This document shows, one piece after another, positions 12,601 through 23,800 of a DNA stretch of 64,000 nt. Location: positions 10,561,182 through 10,625,181 of the forward strand of contig CM040445.1 in assembly GCA_022749755.1 (NCBI GenBank). Direction: 5' to 3'. This stretch comes from Azadirachta indica. Its lineage: Eukaryota > Streptophyta > Magnoliopsida > Sapindales > Meliaceae. Under the pieces are notes generated by a model. That model ran no database searches and was not told where the DNA came from. It worked only from the letters and a program-made list of their open reading frames with translations. The position numbers and the translations under genes were made by a program. How positions within the stretch are numbered: position 1 is the stretch's first letter; each line of letters begins with the position of its first letter.

Positions 12601-13192
12601 GATGGTGAGTAACAAGATGTGCAGTGAATATCGAATCGAAGTCATTTTTCGAGTCCACTTCACATTTGACAATTCCGGCCCCGAAAATCGTACTTGTTCA
12701 TCTTCTCCGATTTCAAAATAACATGTGCCGTAAGGATCCTCACGTGATGGTGAGTAACAATAGGTGCTTCCTTTCTCGAACCGAAGTCATGTTTCGAGTC
12801 CGTGTCACGTTTAACAATTGCGGCTCTGAAAATCGTATTTTTTCATGTTCTCTATCTTTGATAAAAAAATACACCATTAAGATCCTCACACGATGTTGAG
12901 TAATAATATATAGAGTGAATCTCAAACTGAAGTCGTTTTTTGAGTCTTCTTTACATTTCACAATTTTGGCCCGGAAAATTGTACTTTTTCATCTTCTTCG
13001 TTTCCAAAAGAAAATGCACTGTTAGGATCTTCACGCGATGGCAAGTAATTAACACGTGCAGCGAATCTTGAACTAAAGCCGTTTTTCGAATCTTTTTCAC
13101 GTTTGACAATTCTGACCCTGAAAATTGTATTTTTTCATTTTCTCCGATTTCGAAATAAAATGCATCATATGGATCCCCACGTGATGGTGAGT
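3687..13192. repeat. Satellite array 1, about 65 tandem monomers of about 145 bp
   Basis: The phrase CACGTTTGACAATTC recurs with spacings of 144-145 bp (for example 3691, 3836, 3981, 4126, 4270, 4415, and in phase at 12372). Each monomer has a GAAAATCGTACTTTTTCATC block, CGAAATAAAATG, GGATCCTCACGTGATGGTGA, AACAAGAGGTGC, and GAAGTCGTTTTTCGAGTCCG. Monomers are degenerate, roughly 75-90 percent alike by eye, with many C/T and G/A changes at CG sites. No unique spacers occur, so it is a satellite and not a CRISPR. Because 145 is not a multiple of three, short open frames on both strands here are chance products. The left border is the shoulder ending at 3686; the right border is unassigned DNA. 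Confidence 0.95.
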
Positions 13193-13475
13193 AATGATAA
13201 GAATGCAGAATGGTATATTTTTCTCCCTTAATTTTCTAGTTCTTTATGTTTATTTAGTTTTTAAATGTACTCATTATTCTCATATTTTGATTCACGATGC
13301 AAATGAACACTTTAAGTGCAAAATGAAGCTAATTGCAGGATTTTGGACAGTTTTGACATCGCTTCGTAATCTGGGCATAACTTTCTCATCCAAGCTCGAA
13401 TTGAGACGATTCAAGATGCTGTAGAGCGTCAAGAAAAGGATCTACAACTTTCATGTTTTGAGTTTTGAGAGATTC
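13193..13475. other. Unassigned spacer between array 1 and element A2
   Basis: This 283-bp stretch matches neither the satellite nor any LTR or internal region elsewhere in the window. It contains no convincing coding frame. Its last five bases, GATTC (13471-13475), would be the left target duplication of A2. It may be older transposon debris or host intergenic DNA. Confidence 0.4.
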
Positions 13476-14254
13476 TGATGCAAACGAAGTTGTGCAACCA
13501 CGTAAACAAGAGGAGAACTTCAGACAAAAGGTTGGAGACATTCAATTACAGCATCTATACGATTCGCTAAGCGTGCCGAGTGGACCGATTACAAGAGCTA
13601 GAGCCAAGACATTGGAAAGTGCCTTAAATGGACTAATTAAAAAATGTGTGATTCAAATACAATTCAAAATATACGTCTCGAAGAATTAGGCTCAGTGAAC
13701 ATCATTCAAGCGATCGGAGTCCAAAAAGACTAATATGAAAATATTCGAAAATTATAGTCCATTTATGTAATTTTAAGAATCTTAAATGATGTAATCACTT
13801 ACATCATACACATTCGACGTCATTATTTATGTTTTCATATTTGAAATTTATAGGTTTTCAAAGTCATAAAATTTGAATTTATTTTGTCAAATTGTTAAGT
13901 AAGATTGATAACCTAACTTTTGACATTTTCCTTTTGTATTTTCCTATAAAAAGGCTTTCATTACTTGAAATGAGACAGGCAATTTTGAGTGTTAAATTAT
14001 TTCTTATAAATTTTTGTTCTTGAGCTCTTCAAGATTAATTTCTTGTGGCGTTCAAAACAACCAAACTTATCATTTAGATTTTTAAGTGTTTTCTTAAGGA
14101 TTCTTGGTGTGGCGTTTGAGTAAATCATAGTCTTGGTTCTTATCTAGATAGATATCGAGTCAAGACTCTATAAACCTGTGTTTTGGGGAAATCTTGGGGT
14201 TTTTTACTACATTCAATGTTGGGTTTTGTCACGATATTGGCGAGGTTCGTATCA
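13476..14254 (+). repeat. 5' LTR of element A2, 779 bp
   Basis: It begins TGATGCAAACG and ends GGTTCGTATCA, followed two bases later by a primer binding site. The first 260 bp carry the LTR-encoded polyprotein tail (GPITRARAKTLESALNG). A TATAAA box lies at 13945-13950 and the transcript start should be about 30 bp downstream. An ACGT motif, CGACGTCA, is near 13816, but this copy has lost one of the repeats seen in the solo LTR. Confidence 0.85.
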
Positions 14255-14256
14255 TT

Positions 14257-14268
14257 TGGTATCAGAGC
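14257..14268 (+). other. Primer binding site of A2 (tRNA-iMet type)
   Basis: TGGTATCAGAGC lies two bases after the LTR end. It is complementary to the 3' end of plant initiator methionine tRNA, the usual primer for minus-strand synthesis in Ty3/gypsy elements. Confidence 0.85.
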
Positions 14269-14789
14269 TTTGGTTCCAAGGCAAGTTTAAATTATCCTTT
14301 GTATCTTTGTTGTTCCTTTACTTCTTCAATTAGAATTCTGAAAAAAAAAGAAATACAAAAAAATATATATATTGTGGCCAAATTCCTCTTTGATTGGTCC
14401 AATTTTCAATTTTGTGCTTTATTTCTTTCAATTTATTTTGAGTTCATATTTTCATTTTTACTTCCTGAAAAAAAAAAGAAATAAAGAAAAAAAAGAGGAA
14501 AAAAAAAAGGGAGAATTGTTGTTATCTATTATATTCATAATTTCTTGTAGTATTGGCCTAATATTCCTTATTCTTGATCCAATATTGTCATTGCTTGCAT
14601 CAATTTCTTAAAAATTGCTTATTGAATCTTGCGATTTGTTTTGGTTGCTTCTCATCTTAAAATTGCCACGGAAATTTTGATTAAAAGTATGCGATTGTGA
14701 GAACATTTAAGTGCTCAAATACGAGAGTGAGTGAAAACACGTGAGGGAGTGCTTGTGAGGTTTCTAACTTTGTTTTTCAGATTTTAAAT
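14269..14789 (+). other. Untranslated leader of A2
   Basis: About 520 bp of noncoding leader separates the primer site from gag. It contains A-rich and T-rich tracts (14341-14375 and 14465-14515) of the kind also present in the A4 leader at 46850-47030. A short motif, AAAACACGTGAGGGAGTG near 14734, recurs in the D leader (about 19037). No gene is seen. Confidence 0.6.
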
Positions 14790-15850
14790 ATGTCTCACAA
14801 TCAAGAAGAAAATTCAACCTCGGGGGTACAACAACCAAGTAGCCCGAACCTACAATTGCAGGCGTTATTGGGAGAGATGAGACAAATGATGAGGGCTGAG
14901 TTAGAACCAATCCATGAGAGGATGGATAAGTTGGAAGAAGAGACATCAAGAGGGCAACATCAAAGCTCTTCCATTAGACAACCACCTAGGCAAGTGCAAC
15001 CAAGGATGATGAGGAGTTAGATGAATCACCAATGAACTGGGGCAGGAATTTGCATGGTTATAGGAATAGAGAAGTTAGGTTGGGTAGACCTAAGTTGGAT
15101 GATGATTTAGGAAGTATTAAGGTGAAAATTCCACCGTTCAAAGGTAGAAGCGATCCTGAAGCTTATTTAGAGTGGGAGAAGAAAATAAAGATGGTTTTCG
15201 ATTGTTATAACTACTCCGAGATCAAAAAGGTAAAACTTGCGACCATTGAATTTACTGATTATGCTATTATTTGGTAGGATCAATTGTTGAAGGATAGGAG
15301 AAGAAATCAAGAACGTTCTGTTGAAACGTGGAAAATTATTGCAAGCTACTACCATCGGGAGTTGTTCAACAAATTGTAGCGTCTAACTCAAGGATCTAAA
15401 AGCGTAGATAAATACTACAAAGAGATAGAGGTTGTTATGATCCGAGCAAATGTAGAGGAGGATAGAGAAGCTACCATGGCTAGATTCTTACATGGTTTAA
15501 ATTGTGAGATCGCAGCTGTGGTGGAAATGCAACATTATGTAGAGTTGACAGATATGGTACATCAAGCCATCAAAGTTGAGCAACAATTGAAGCGAAGAAA
15601 CATGGTTAGGAGAGGAGCAAGCACGAATGCTACAAACTCATGGAGATCAACTCCTAAACGGCAGGAATTTTTATTAATAAAGTCTAATTCCAAAGCTTCT
15701 AAGGATGCTAAACAAGTTGTGTCGCAAAAATAAGGTAACATTGAATCCACCGCTTCTACAAATTGTAACATTAAGTGTTTTAAATGTCAAGATAGGGGTC
15801 ATATAGCTAGCCAATGCCCAAATAAAAGGGTAATGGTGATCAATGTTTAA
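14790..15850 (+). pseudogene. Family A gag (copy A2), broken
   Basis: The ATG at 14790 (MSHNQEENSTSGVQQ) fits the start of the homologous A3 and A4 gags. An N-terminal part rich in Glu and Arg (ELEPIHERMDKLEEE, likely coiled coil) precedes the gag core with KIPPFKGRSDPEAYLEWE and [18 protein letters not shown] zinc knuckle, CFKCQDRGHIASQCP, lies near 15775-15820 and would bind RNA in the capsid. Defects are a deletion with frame loss near 15016, a TAG at about 15276 where kin have Trp-Trp, another stop near 15377, and stops at about 15732 and 15848. Capsid and nucleocapsid roles are inferred from the family. Confidence 0.85.
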
Positions 15851-16608
15851 GGAGAGATTGAGTCAGAAGGAGAAGAAGAAGACGAAATAGAAGACATGCC
15901 ATATCTTGAAGATAACTACGAAGGGCAATATATTGCGGAAGGAGAATTATTAGTAGCAAGACAAGCTCTTAGTGCACAGATTAAGGAAGAAGAAAATGAT
16001 CAGCGAGAGAACTTGTTTCATACTCGGTGTTTCGTAAATAACAAAGTTTGTAACGTTATAATTGATGGAGGAAGTTGCACCAATGTGGCTAGTACTGAAT
16101 TAGTGGAGAAATTATCGTTACCTATCATGAAACATCCACGACCGTACCGGCTTCAATGGCTAAATAATTGTGAAGAAATCAAGGTAACAAAATAAGTGTT
16201 GGTGGCATTTTCTATTGGCATGTATGAGGATGAGCTCCTTTGTGATGTGATTCCTATGCATGCATGTCACATCCTATTGGGCAGACCATGGCAGTACGAT
16301 CGATAAGTCACCTAAGACGGTTTTACCAATAGATACTCTTTTACCATTAAAAGGCAACCTATATCACTTGTACCATTGACTCCAAAACAAATTCTCGAAG
16401 ACCAATTAAAGATGCAAAAAGCGAGTGAAAACAAAAAAGAAAATAAGAAAGGCAAAAATGTGAAAGAGAGTGAGAGGAAAAATGAGAGAGTTGCAACGTT
16501 GATGTGTGAGAGAGAGGAAAAATACAATTTTATTGCAAAAAAAAGTGAGATCAAGAGAGCTTTACTTTTACCCCAGCCCCTTATAGTACTTATGTACAAG
16601 GAGCCTTT
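15851..16608 (+). pseudogene. Family A protease and linker (copy A2), broken
   Basis: The protease follows an acidic stretch. The catalytic motif is VIIDGGSCTNVAS, Asp codon 16064-16066, with Gly where most retropepsins have Ser or Thr; the D copy in this window has the same change, so it is a family trait and not damage. The flap and C-terminal strand are present (CDVIPMHACHILLGRPWQY). A lysine- and glutamate-rich linker of about 60 residues follows. Stops occur at about 16195, 16304 and 16312, so this part could not be made as one protein. Confidence 0.75.
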
Positions 16609-17409
16609 TTGTGTACTGACGATTTTGCCGGATCTTTGTCGAACAATGTTATGTTTCTTTTGCAAGAGTTCGAAGATGTCTTTCTTGAAGAGGTGCCCCC
16701 TGGTTTATCTCCAATTCGAGGAATTGAACATCAAATTAATTTTACACCCGGTGCAACAATTCCGAACCGACCAGCTTATAGAAGTAATCCTGAGGAGACA
16801 AAGGAACTTCAATCACAAATTAATGAGCTGATGGAGAAAGGGTATGTTAGAGAAAGCATGAGTCCTTGTGCGATTCCGGTGCTACTAGTGCCTAAGAAAG
16901 ATGGGACATGGAGGATGTGTGTTGATTGCCAAGCTGTCAACAATATTACGGTAAAGTATCGACATCCCATTCCTCGATTAGATGATATTTTAGATAAATT
17001 GCATGAATCTTGTGTGTTTTCTAAAATTGATCTTAAGAGTGGATACCATCAAATTAGGATGAAACAAGGGGATGAGTGGAAAACTGTATTTAAAACAAAA
17101 TATGATTTGTATGAATGGTTAGTTATGCCTTTTGGGTTAACTAACGCACCTAGTACTTTCATGAGACTTATGAACTATGTTTTTCGTGTTTTCATTGGCA
17201 AATTCATAGTAGTCCATTTTGACGATATCTTGATTTATAGCAAAAACTTGAATGATTATGTTGAACATTTAAAACTTGTTTTAAAGGTTTTAAGGAAAAA
17301 AAAACTATTTGCTAATTTTAAGAAATGTATATTTTGTACGGATAAGCTTGTGTTTCTTGGTTTTGTTGTAAGTGATAAAGGGATTGAGGTCGATGAGGAG
17401 AAGGTAAAG
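16609..17409 (+). pseudogene. Family A reverse transcriptase fragment (copy A2)
   Basis: An open stretch codes for most of the RT fingers, palm and part of the thumb. Motifs in order are [60 protein letters not shown] and the catalytic region [11 protein letters not shown] near 17212. The Tyr that usually precedes F-D-D is His here. The frame ends at the border of element D5 (17410), which has inserted in the thumb region. The interrupted codons resume at 20401. The enzyme would copy element RNA into DNA; this copy has no RNase H or integrase of its own downstream. Confidence 0.85.
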
Positions 17410-18259
17410 TGATGCAAATACGGATGCACACAAGAGCAATGATCCAATTCAGCTACTTAATGGCCCCGTTACAAGAGCAAGAATGAAGAAATTCAAAGAT
17501 GCATTGAATGGGATGATTCAAGGTTTGTGGGATGATCTTACAACAATTCAAGAGTGTAAGAAAGAGTCAAATATCAAGCTTGGACTTCAAGACAATAATC
17601 AGAGCTTGGTAACATTCACACAAGTACAAGAAGGCAAAACCTGAAGATTAAAGCTTCTACGGAATTCAACTTCTCAAATTTGTATAAGACCATATTCGAA
17701 CGATGTCTCAAGGCTAAGCAAGCATGTTTAAGTTCTTTTAATTGCAGTTCGAATCAGATCGTCATCATGATGTAAGTTTCGGATTTCATGTGCCAGTTTG
17801 GACTAAGTTGCTGTTCAAGCCCATCATCTATTTTAGTCTTATTTATAAACATATATTTATAATTTGTTATGTGTTTGGGCTGTTAATGGTAATTATTAAG
17901 CCCAAATTCAGTTTATTTTATTTAAGGTTAGAATAAGTTTAATTTTGTGGCCAAACACTCCAATTAGGGTTACTTATCTCCTGTACCTTTATATATTCAG
18001 CCACATGCTCCCATGGAGGCAGCAATTACTTTTCTTGAATGAAATTAAATTGAGAGTGTTTTCTCTTATTTTGATTCTTGCTTGAATCAAGGTTCTTACA
18101 ATCAAAGCTAATTACTTTGAGGGTATTTATTCTAAGGTTCTATTTCACAAGTTGAAATTGGGTTACAGACTTGGGTGACTCTGATTTAACTTTCCAAGAA
18201 GTTGCTTCCATGCGTAAAGATATTGGGTCTCAAGTTTAATATACTCGGGGTTCGTATCA
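17410..18259 (+). repeat. 5' LTR of D5, 850 bp
   Basis: It begins TGATGCAAATACGG and ends GGGTTCGTATCA. The length equals that of the three LTRs of the D complex at 36576-45395. The first 235 bp encode the polyprotein tail (GPVTRARMKKFKDALNG in kin). A TATATATT element near 17990 is the likely TATA box. Confidence 0.9.
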
Positions 18260-18262
18260 GTT

Positions 18263-18274
18263 TGGTATCAGAGC
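18263..18274 (+). other. Primer binding site of D5 (tRNA-iMet type)
   Basis: TGGTATCAGAGC begins three bases after the LTR end. This is the only intact D primer site in the window; the D complex at 36576-45395 lacks one. Confidence 0.85.
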
Positions 18275-19096
18275 TACGGCTCTAAATCAGGTTATATCGT
18301 CTTTCAAATTTGTTTATTTGTTTCTTTAGTTTTCTGAGTCTGTTTTGCTTCAATTCCATTTATTTTCATTTTTATGTCTATCATATCAAAAAAAAAAAAG
18401 AAGAGGGTTTCCTTTCAATTCACAGCAAGTCAAGTTTGAGTTGTATCAATCTCCAATTCGGTTGATTTAGTCTTTGTCTATTCGTTTCTTTTCTGTCTGT
18501 GTCTATTTATTTTTGTTTGGTCACTCCTACGTGTTTGGAGGTAAAAATAAAAATAAAAAAAATAAAAAAAAAGGAGAGAAAAAGCAAAGCCTTTGGCTAA
18601 GAGAAGAAAAAAAAAAGGGGGCAGGTGTTGAACGAAAATAAGGAAAATAAAAAGAAAAATCATATTGCTTCAAGGAGTTTGACCAAATCAAGCCTACATT
18701 CCAAAAACAAGCTTCCTAATCTTTCTATAATTTTTGGTTGACTTTCCTATTCCTGTACTGATTTTTTTTTCTTTTCTTTGTTCTTAATCTTTCCTTTATC
18801 ATTTCTAAAAATCTATTTCCTAGTCCTTGTGCTTTTCCAGTTTGTTGCCTATCTAAATTAGTTTTATTTTACTTTTCATTGTATTTAGTAAGTTTGTATA
18901 AATTTTGATTTTTTGCAACTATTCTTAATAAGAGAATTAGAGTGGAAAAAGGCTTAGTGTGAGCTCATCTAGAGAAAAGCCATAAAATTAAGTGTGAAAC
19001 ACGAGCGAACTTGAGTGATAACATTACTTGAGTAAAACACGTGAGGGAGTGAAGTGAGAAAATTATTCTTTTGCTTTACTAACTTTGTCTTGAAGG
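18275..19096 (+). other. Untranslated leader of D5
   Basis: A long leader of about 820 bp holds an A-rich tract (18390-18660) and pyrimidine-rich stretches. It ends with AACACGTGAGGGAGTG about 55 bp before gag, a phrase also found in the A leaders. No gene is seen. Confidence 0.6.
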
Positions 19097-20240
19097 ATGA
19101 GTGGACAAGCAAGAAATCCACAAAGTGAGATAGATCGATTCCAAGCTTTAACCGAGTTGTTGCAAGCCATGGATAGAAAATATGGAGAGTTGGTTGATAG
19201 AATGGAGAGGCTGGAGGTTTCAACCACAAGGGAGCAGCCACCTAATGCTCCTAATCCAACCATGCAAACTAGGCGAGTTTCGAGAAGAGCTCAATTAGAT
19301 GATGGCTTTAATGATAGTGAATCGCTTGATGACAATGGAGAGGAAGAAGAGGTGAGACCGAGGGTAAGAAACAATAACAATAGCAACAGTGGGGTCAAAC
19401 TGAAAATTCCACCATTTTATGGAAGAATGGATCCTGAGGCATACTTAGATTGGGAAACGAAGATTGAATTAGTGTTTGATTGCAATGATTACACTGAATC
19501 CAAGAAGTTGAAGCTTGCCGTGGCTGTTTTTGAAGCTTATGCTATTACTTGGTGGGATGATACTAAGTAAAAGCGAAGGAGAAATAGGGAAAGGCCCATT
19601 GAAGAGTGGAGAGATCTGAAATCCATCATGCGCAAGAGATTTGTACCAAGCTACTACTATAGAGAATTGTATAATCGACTTCAAAATCTCACTCAAGGGT
19701 CTAAGAGTGTTGAGGAATACTACAAGGAGATGGAGGTAGCAATGATAAGAGCAAATGTACGGGAAGATAATGAGGCTACAATGGCAAGATTTCTTAATGG
19801 TTTGAACAAAGAGATTTCTAATGTGGTTGAATTGCAGCCATATATGGAGCTAGAAGACTTGCTTCACCTTGCATTGAAGGTTGAGAAGCAACTGAAAAAG
19901 AGAGGTCGTACAAGTCAGTTTTCCTCCTATACTTCTGCATTCAAATCAAATTGGAGGAAAGATGATAAGGCTTCGTCATCCAAGCCTAAAATCGAATCCA
20001 AAGAGTTTCCCAAAACATCCAACTCAAGCAAAGACAAGGGTAAGTTTGATTCTACTACTAACACCAGAAATATTAAATGTTTTAAATGTCAAGGTGTAGG
20101 ACATTACAAGCGGGATTGCCCAAATCAAAGAACCATATTCATGCTTGAGGGAGAGTACTATTCGGCCAGTGAAGAGGAGAATGAACAAGAGACGATGCCA
20201 ACTCTTGAAGATGCAAGTGATGAAGAAGGGGATGAGCAAT
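19097..20240 (+). pseudogene. Family D gag (copy D5), one stop and truncated end
   Basis: The ATG at 19097 ([16 protein letters not shown]) matches the start of the D complex gag at 38139. The N-terminal helix [14 protein letters not shown] is probably a coiled coil. The gag core has [19 protein letters not shown] and [18 protein letters not shown]. The zinc knuckle [15 protein letters not shown] is intact near 20078-20122. One C-to-T change makes a TAA at 19568 where the sister copy has CAA (Gln). After the acidic stretch EEGDEQ the frame runs into LTR sequence and ends with foreign residues. Nucleic acid binding and capsid formation are the family role. Confidence 0.85.
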
Positions 20241-20400
20241 TACTTTTCTTGAATGAAATTAAATTGAGAGTGTTTTCTCTTATTTTGATTCTTGCTTGAA
20301 TCAAGGTTCTTACAATCAAAGCTAATTACTTTGAGGGTATTTATTCTAAGGTTCTATTTCACAAGTTGAAATTGGGTTACAGACTTGGGTGAATCTGATT
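20235..20400 (+). repeat. Internal piece of the D5 3' LTR
   Basis: These 166 bp match D LTR positions equivalent to 18020-18185 and lack both LTR ends. They are joined to gag at AGCAATTAC and stop at CTGATT, next to the right-hand TAAAG. The LTR terminus that integrase would have joined to the target is missing even though the target duplication is retained. Confidence 0.8.
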
Positions 20401-20469
20401 TAAAGGCAATTCAAGAATGGCCAACGCCTACTTCGACGAATCAAGTAAGAAGCTTTCATGGATTGGCCA
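20401..20469 (+). pseudogene. A2 RT continuation after D5
   Basis: The RT codons interrupted at 17409 resume here ([22 protein letters not shown]) and break off after the first bases of the next segment. A1 breaks at the same codon (3325). In the more complete A4 copy this motif continues into the RNase H region at about 49970. Confidence 0.75.
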
Positions 20470-20830
20470 ACGCGTACTTCTTATAAGTTCTTGTTCTTGA
20501 GCTCTTCAAGTTTAAGTTTATTCACTTAATATTTAAATACCTGATTAGATAACTAGCCAAACCCCATCTAATTTCATTGAATTCAATAAAATTTTATAAA
20601 TTTTAAGTTCTTATACTTTAGCTATTTAATCACTTCAATTGAAATAATTTGAATTTATCATTTAATTGCGTTAGAGTATTTATGATTTTATGTTTGCTTA
20701 AATTAATAATTAACAGGAAACAATAAAGATTTAAACCATTACAATTTCGCAAGAGATCCACCTCAAAGTAAACTTATCATTAGCTATTAAAAATTTGTGC
20801 ACTTGTGAGTATCTAAAATTTGCACATCAG
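20470..20830 (+). repeat. 361-bp shoulder before satellite array 2
   Basis: This is the second copy of the segment at 3326-3686, aligned end to end with scattered substitutions. It ends ACATCAG and the satellite begins at 20831. Its first bases repeat part of the preceding RT: GGCCAACGCCTACTTC (20419-20434) returns as GGCCAACGCGTACTTC (20466-20481). That suggests a copy error when the two parts were joined. Confidence 0.65.
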
Positions 20831-23800
20831 TATCACGTTTGACAATTCTGACCTAAAAAATGATACTTTTTCATCTTCTCCATTCTCGAAATAAAATGCG
20901 TCGTAAGGATCCTCACACAATGGTGAGTAACAAGAGATGCGGCCCTTCTGGAACCGACATCGTTTTTGGAGTACGTATCATGTTTGACAATTCCGACCTC
21001 GAAAATCGTACTTTTCATCTTCTCCGTTTTTGAAATAAAAAGTGACAAAGGATCCTCACACGATGGTGAGTAACAAGAAGTGCGGCGAATCTCAAACCGA
21101 AGTCGTTTTTCGAGTCCGCTTCACGTTTGACTATTCCGACCCAAAAAATTGCTTTTACATCTTTTCCGATTTTGGAATAAAATGTGCTGTAAGGATTTTC
21201 ACGTGATGGTGAGTAACAAGAGGTGCAGCCCTTCTTGAACCGAACTCACTTTTTGATTCCGCTTCATGTTTGACAATTCTGGCCCAAAAAATTGTACCTT
21301 TTCATCTTCTCCAATTTCAAAATAAAATGTATCATAAGGATGCTCACGTGATGGCGAGTAATAAGAGGTGCGGCCCTTCTAAAACCGAAGTTGTTTTTCG
21401 AGTACATATCACATTTGACAATTTCGGCCCCGAAAATCGTACTTTTTCATCTTCTCCGTTTTCGAAATAAAAAGGACCGTAAGCATCCTTACGGGATGAT
21501 GAATAATAATAGGTGCGGCTCTTCTTGAACCGAAGTCGTTTTTCGAGTTTATATCACGTTTGACAATTACGGCCCCGAAAATCGTACTTTCTCATCTTCT
21601 CCGTTTTTGAAATAAAATGCGCCGTAAAGATCCTCACGCGATGGTGAGTAACAAGAAGTGCCACGAATCTCAAACCGAAGTTATTTTTTTAGTCCGTATC
21701 AAGTTTGACAATTCCGGCCGCTAAAATCGTACCTTTTCATCTTTTCCGTTTTCGAAATAAAATGCGCTGTCAGTATCCTCACTTGATGGTGAGTAAAAAG
21801 AGTTGCGGCCCTTCTTGAACCGAAGTCATTTTTCGAGTCCGTATTACGTTTGACGATTCCGGCCCCAAAAATCGTACTTATTCATCTTCTCCATTTTCGA
21901 AATAAAATGCACCGTAAGAATCCTCACGCAATGGTGAGTAACAAGAAGTGCGACGAATCTCAAACCGAAGTGTTTTTTGAGTCCGCTTCACGTTTGACGA
22001 TTCCGGCCCAAAAAGTAGTACTTTTTCATCTTCTCCAATTTTGAAATAAAATGAGCCGTAAGGATCGTTACGTGATGGTGCGCAACAATAGGTGCGGCTC
22101 TTCCTGAATCGAAGTCGTTTTTCGAGTTTGTATCACATTTGACAATTCCAAATATAATACGCCATAAGGATACTCACGTGATGGTCGGTAACAAGACAGG
22201 TGATGCATCTCAAATCGAATTCATTTTTCAATTTGTATTACGTTTGACAATTCCGGCCCCGAAAATTGTACATTTTCATCTTCTCCGTTTTCGAAATAAA
22301 ATGTGCTATAAAGATTCTAAGCTGATGGTGAGTAACAAGATGTGCGGCTCGTCTCGAACTTAAGTTGTTTTTCGAGTCCATATCACGTTTGATAATTTTA
22401 GCCCCAAAAATCATACTTTTTTATCATCACGTGATGGGCAGGAACGAGAGGGGCAGCCCTTCTTGAGCCGAAGTCGTTTTTCGAGTTTGTATCACGTTTG
22501 ACAAATCCAGCCTCGAAAATCATACTTTTTAATCTCCTCCGTTTTCCAAATAAAATGCACCGTTAAAATCCTCACACGATTGTGAGTAACATGATGTGTA
22601 GCGAATCCTGAATTGCAGTCGTTTTTTGAGCCCGCTTCACGTTTGACAATTTCGTCCTCGAAATTCGTAATTTTTCATCTTCTCTGTTTTTGAAATAAAA
22701 TGCACCATTAGGATCCTCACGCGATGGTGAGTAACAAGAAGTGTACCGTATCTCGAACTGAAGTCATTTTTCAAGTCCGTATCATGTTTGACAATTCCAA
22801 CCCGGAAATCGTACTTTTTCATCTTCTCCGTTTTCGAAATAAAAGTCCGCATCACGTTTCACAATTCTAGCCGCGGAAATTGTATATTTTCATTTTCTTC
22901 GTTTTCGAAATAAAAGGCATCCATATGATCCCCACGCAAAGGAGAGTAACAAGACGTGCGACGAATCTCGAACCGAAGTCGTTTTCTGAGTTTGCTTCAC
23001 ATTTCACAATTCTACCCCAAAAATCGTATTTTTGCATCTGCTCCGATTTAAAAAAAAAAAAAAAGAGTCGCAAGGATGCTCTTGTGATGGTGAGTGACAA
23101 GTGGTGCGGCTCTTCTCGAATTGAAGTCGTTTTTCGAGTCCGTATCATGTTTGATAATTCCGGCCCCGAAAATTATACTTTTTCATTTTTTCCGTTTTCG
23201 AAATAAAATACATCGTAAGGATTATCACGTGATGGTGAGTAACAAGGGGTGCGACCCTTCTTGAACTGAAGTCGTTTTTTGATTCCATATCACGTTTGAC
23301 AATTCATGCCCCGAAAATGGTACATTTTCATCTAATAAAATGCACCATAAGAATACTCACGTGATGATTAGTGACAAGAGGTGTGGCTATTCTCGAACTG
23401 AAGTCGTTTTTCGAGTCCGCTTCACGTTTAACAATTTCGGCTCCAAAAATCGTACATTTTTCTCTTCTTTGATTTCAAAATAAAATGCGCTGTAAGGATC
23501 CTCACGTGATAGCGAGTAACAAGAGATACGGCCCTTCTCGAACCAAAATCGTTTTTCAAGTCCGTATCACGTTTGATAATTTCGACACCGAAAATCGTAC
23601 ATTTTTATTTTCTCCATTTTTGAAATAAAATGCAACGTTAGGATCCTCACGCAATGGCGAGTAACAAGACGTGCACCGCATCTCAAACCGAAGTTGTTTT
23701 TCGAGTCCGTATCATGTTTGACAATTCCAGCCCGGAACGCTTTTTCATCTTCTCCGTTTTCGAAATAAAAGTCCACATCACGTTTCACAAATCTAGTCCC

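Larger units (their letters stand above)
17410..20400 (+). mobile_element. Element D5: deleted family D retrotransposon inside A2
   Basis: A D element is inserted in the A2 RT. The 5-bp sequence TAAAG stands on both sides (17405-17409 and 20401-20405), and the RT frame of A2 resumes on the right, so this is a true insertion. It consists of a complete 850-bp LTR, primer site, leader and gag. It then jumps from the gag-protease border into the middle of a 3' LTR (20235-20400). Protease, RT, RNase H and integrase are gone. The jump lies in the shared motif AGCAATTAC, so a microhomology deletion or template switch is likely. Confidence 0.85.

Noticed and set aside
3691..13192. Dozens of 60-120 codon open frames on both strands of array 1, with recurring words like SNKRCGPSRTEVVFRVRI
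   Set aside because: They are translations of the 145-bp monomer. The period is not a multiple of three and frames shift from unit to unit, with no start or length conserved, so they are not genes.
18260..19096. A possible host gene or ncRNA in the long leaders of A, B and D
   Set aside because: The leaders are AT-rich with homopolymer tracts, have no conserved frame, and are explained as retroelement leaders between primer site and gag.
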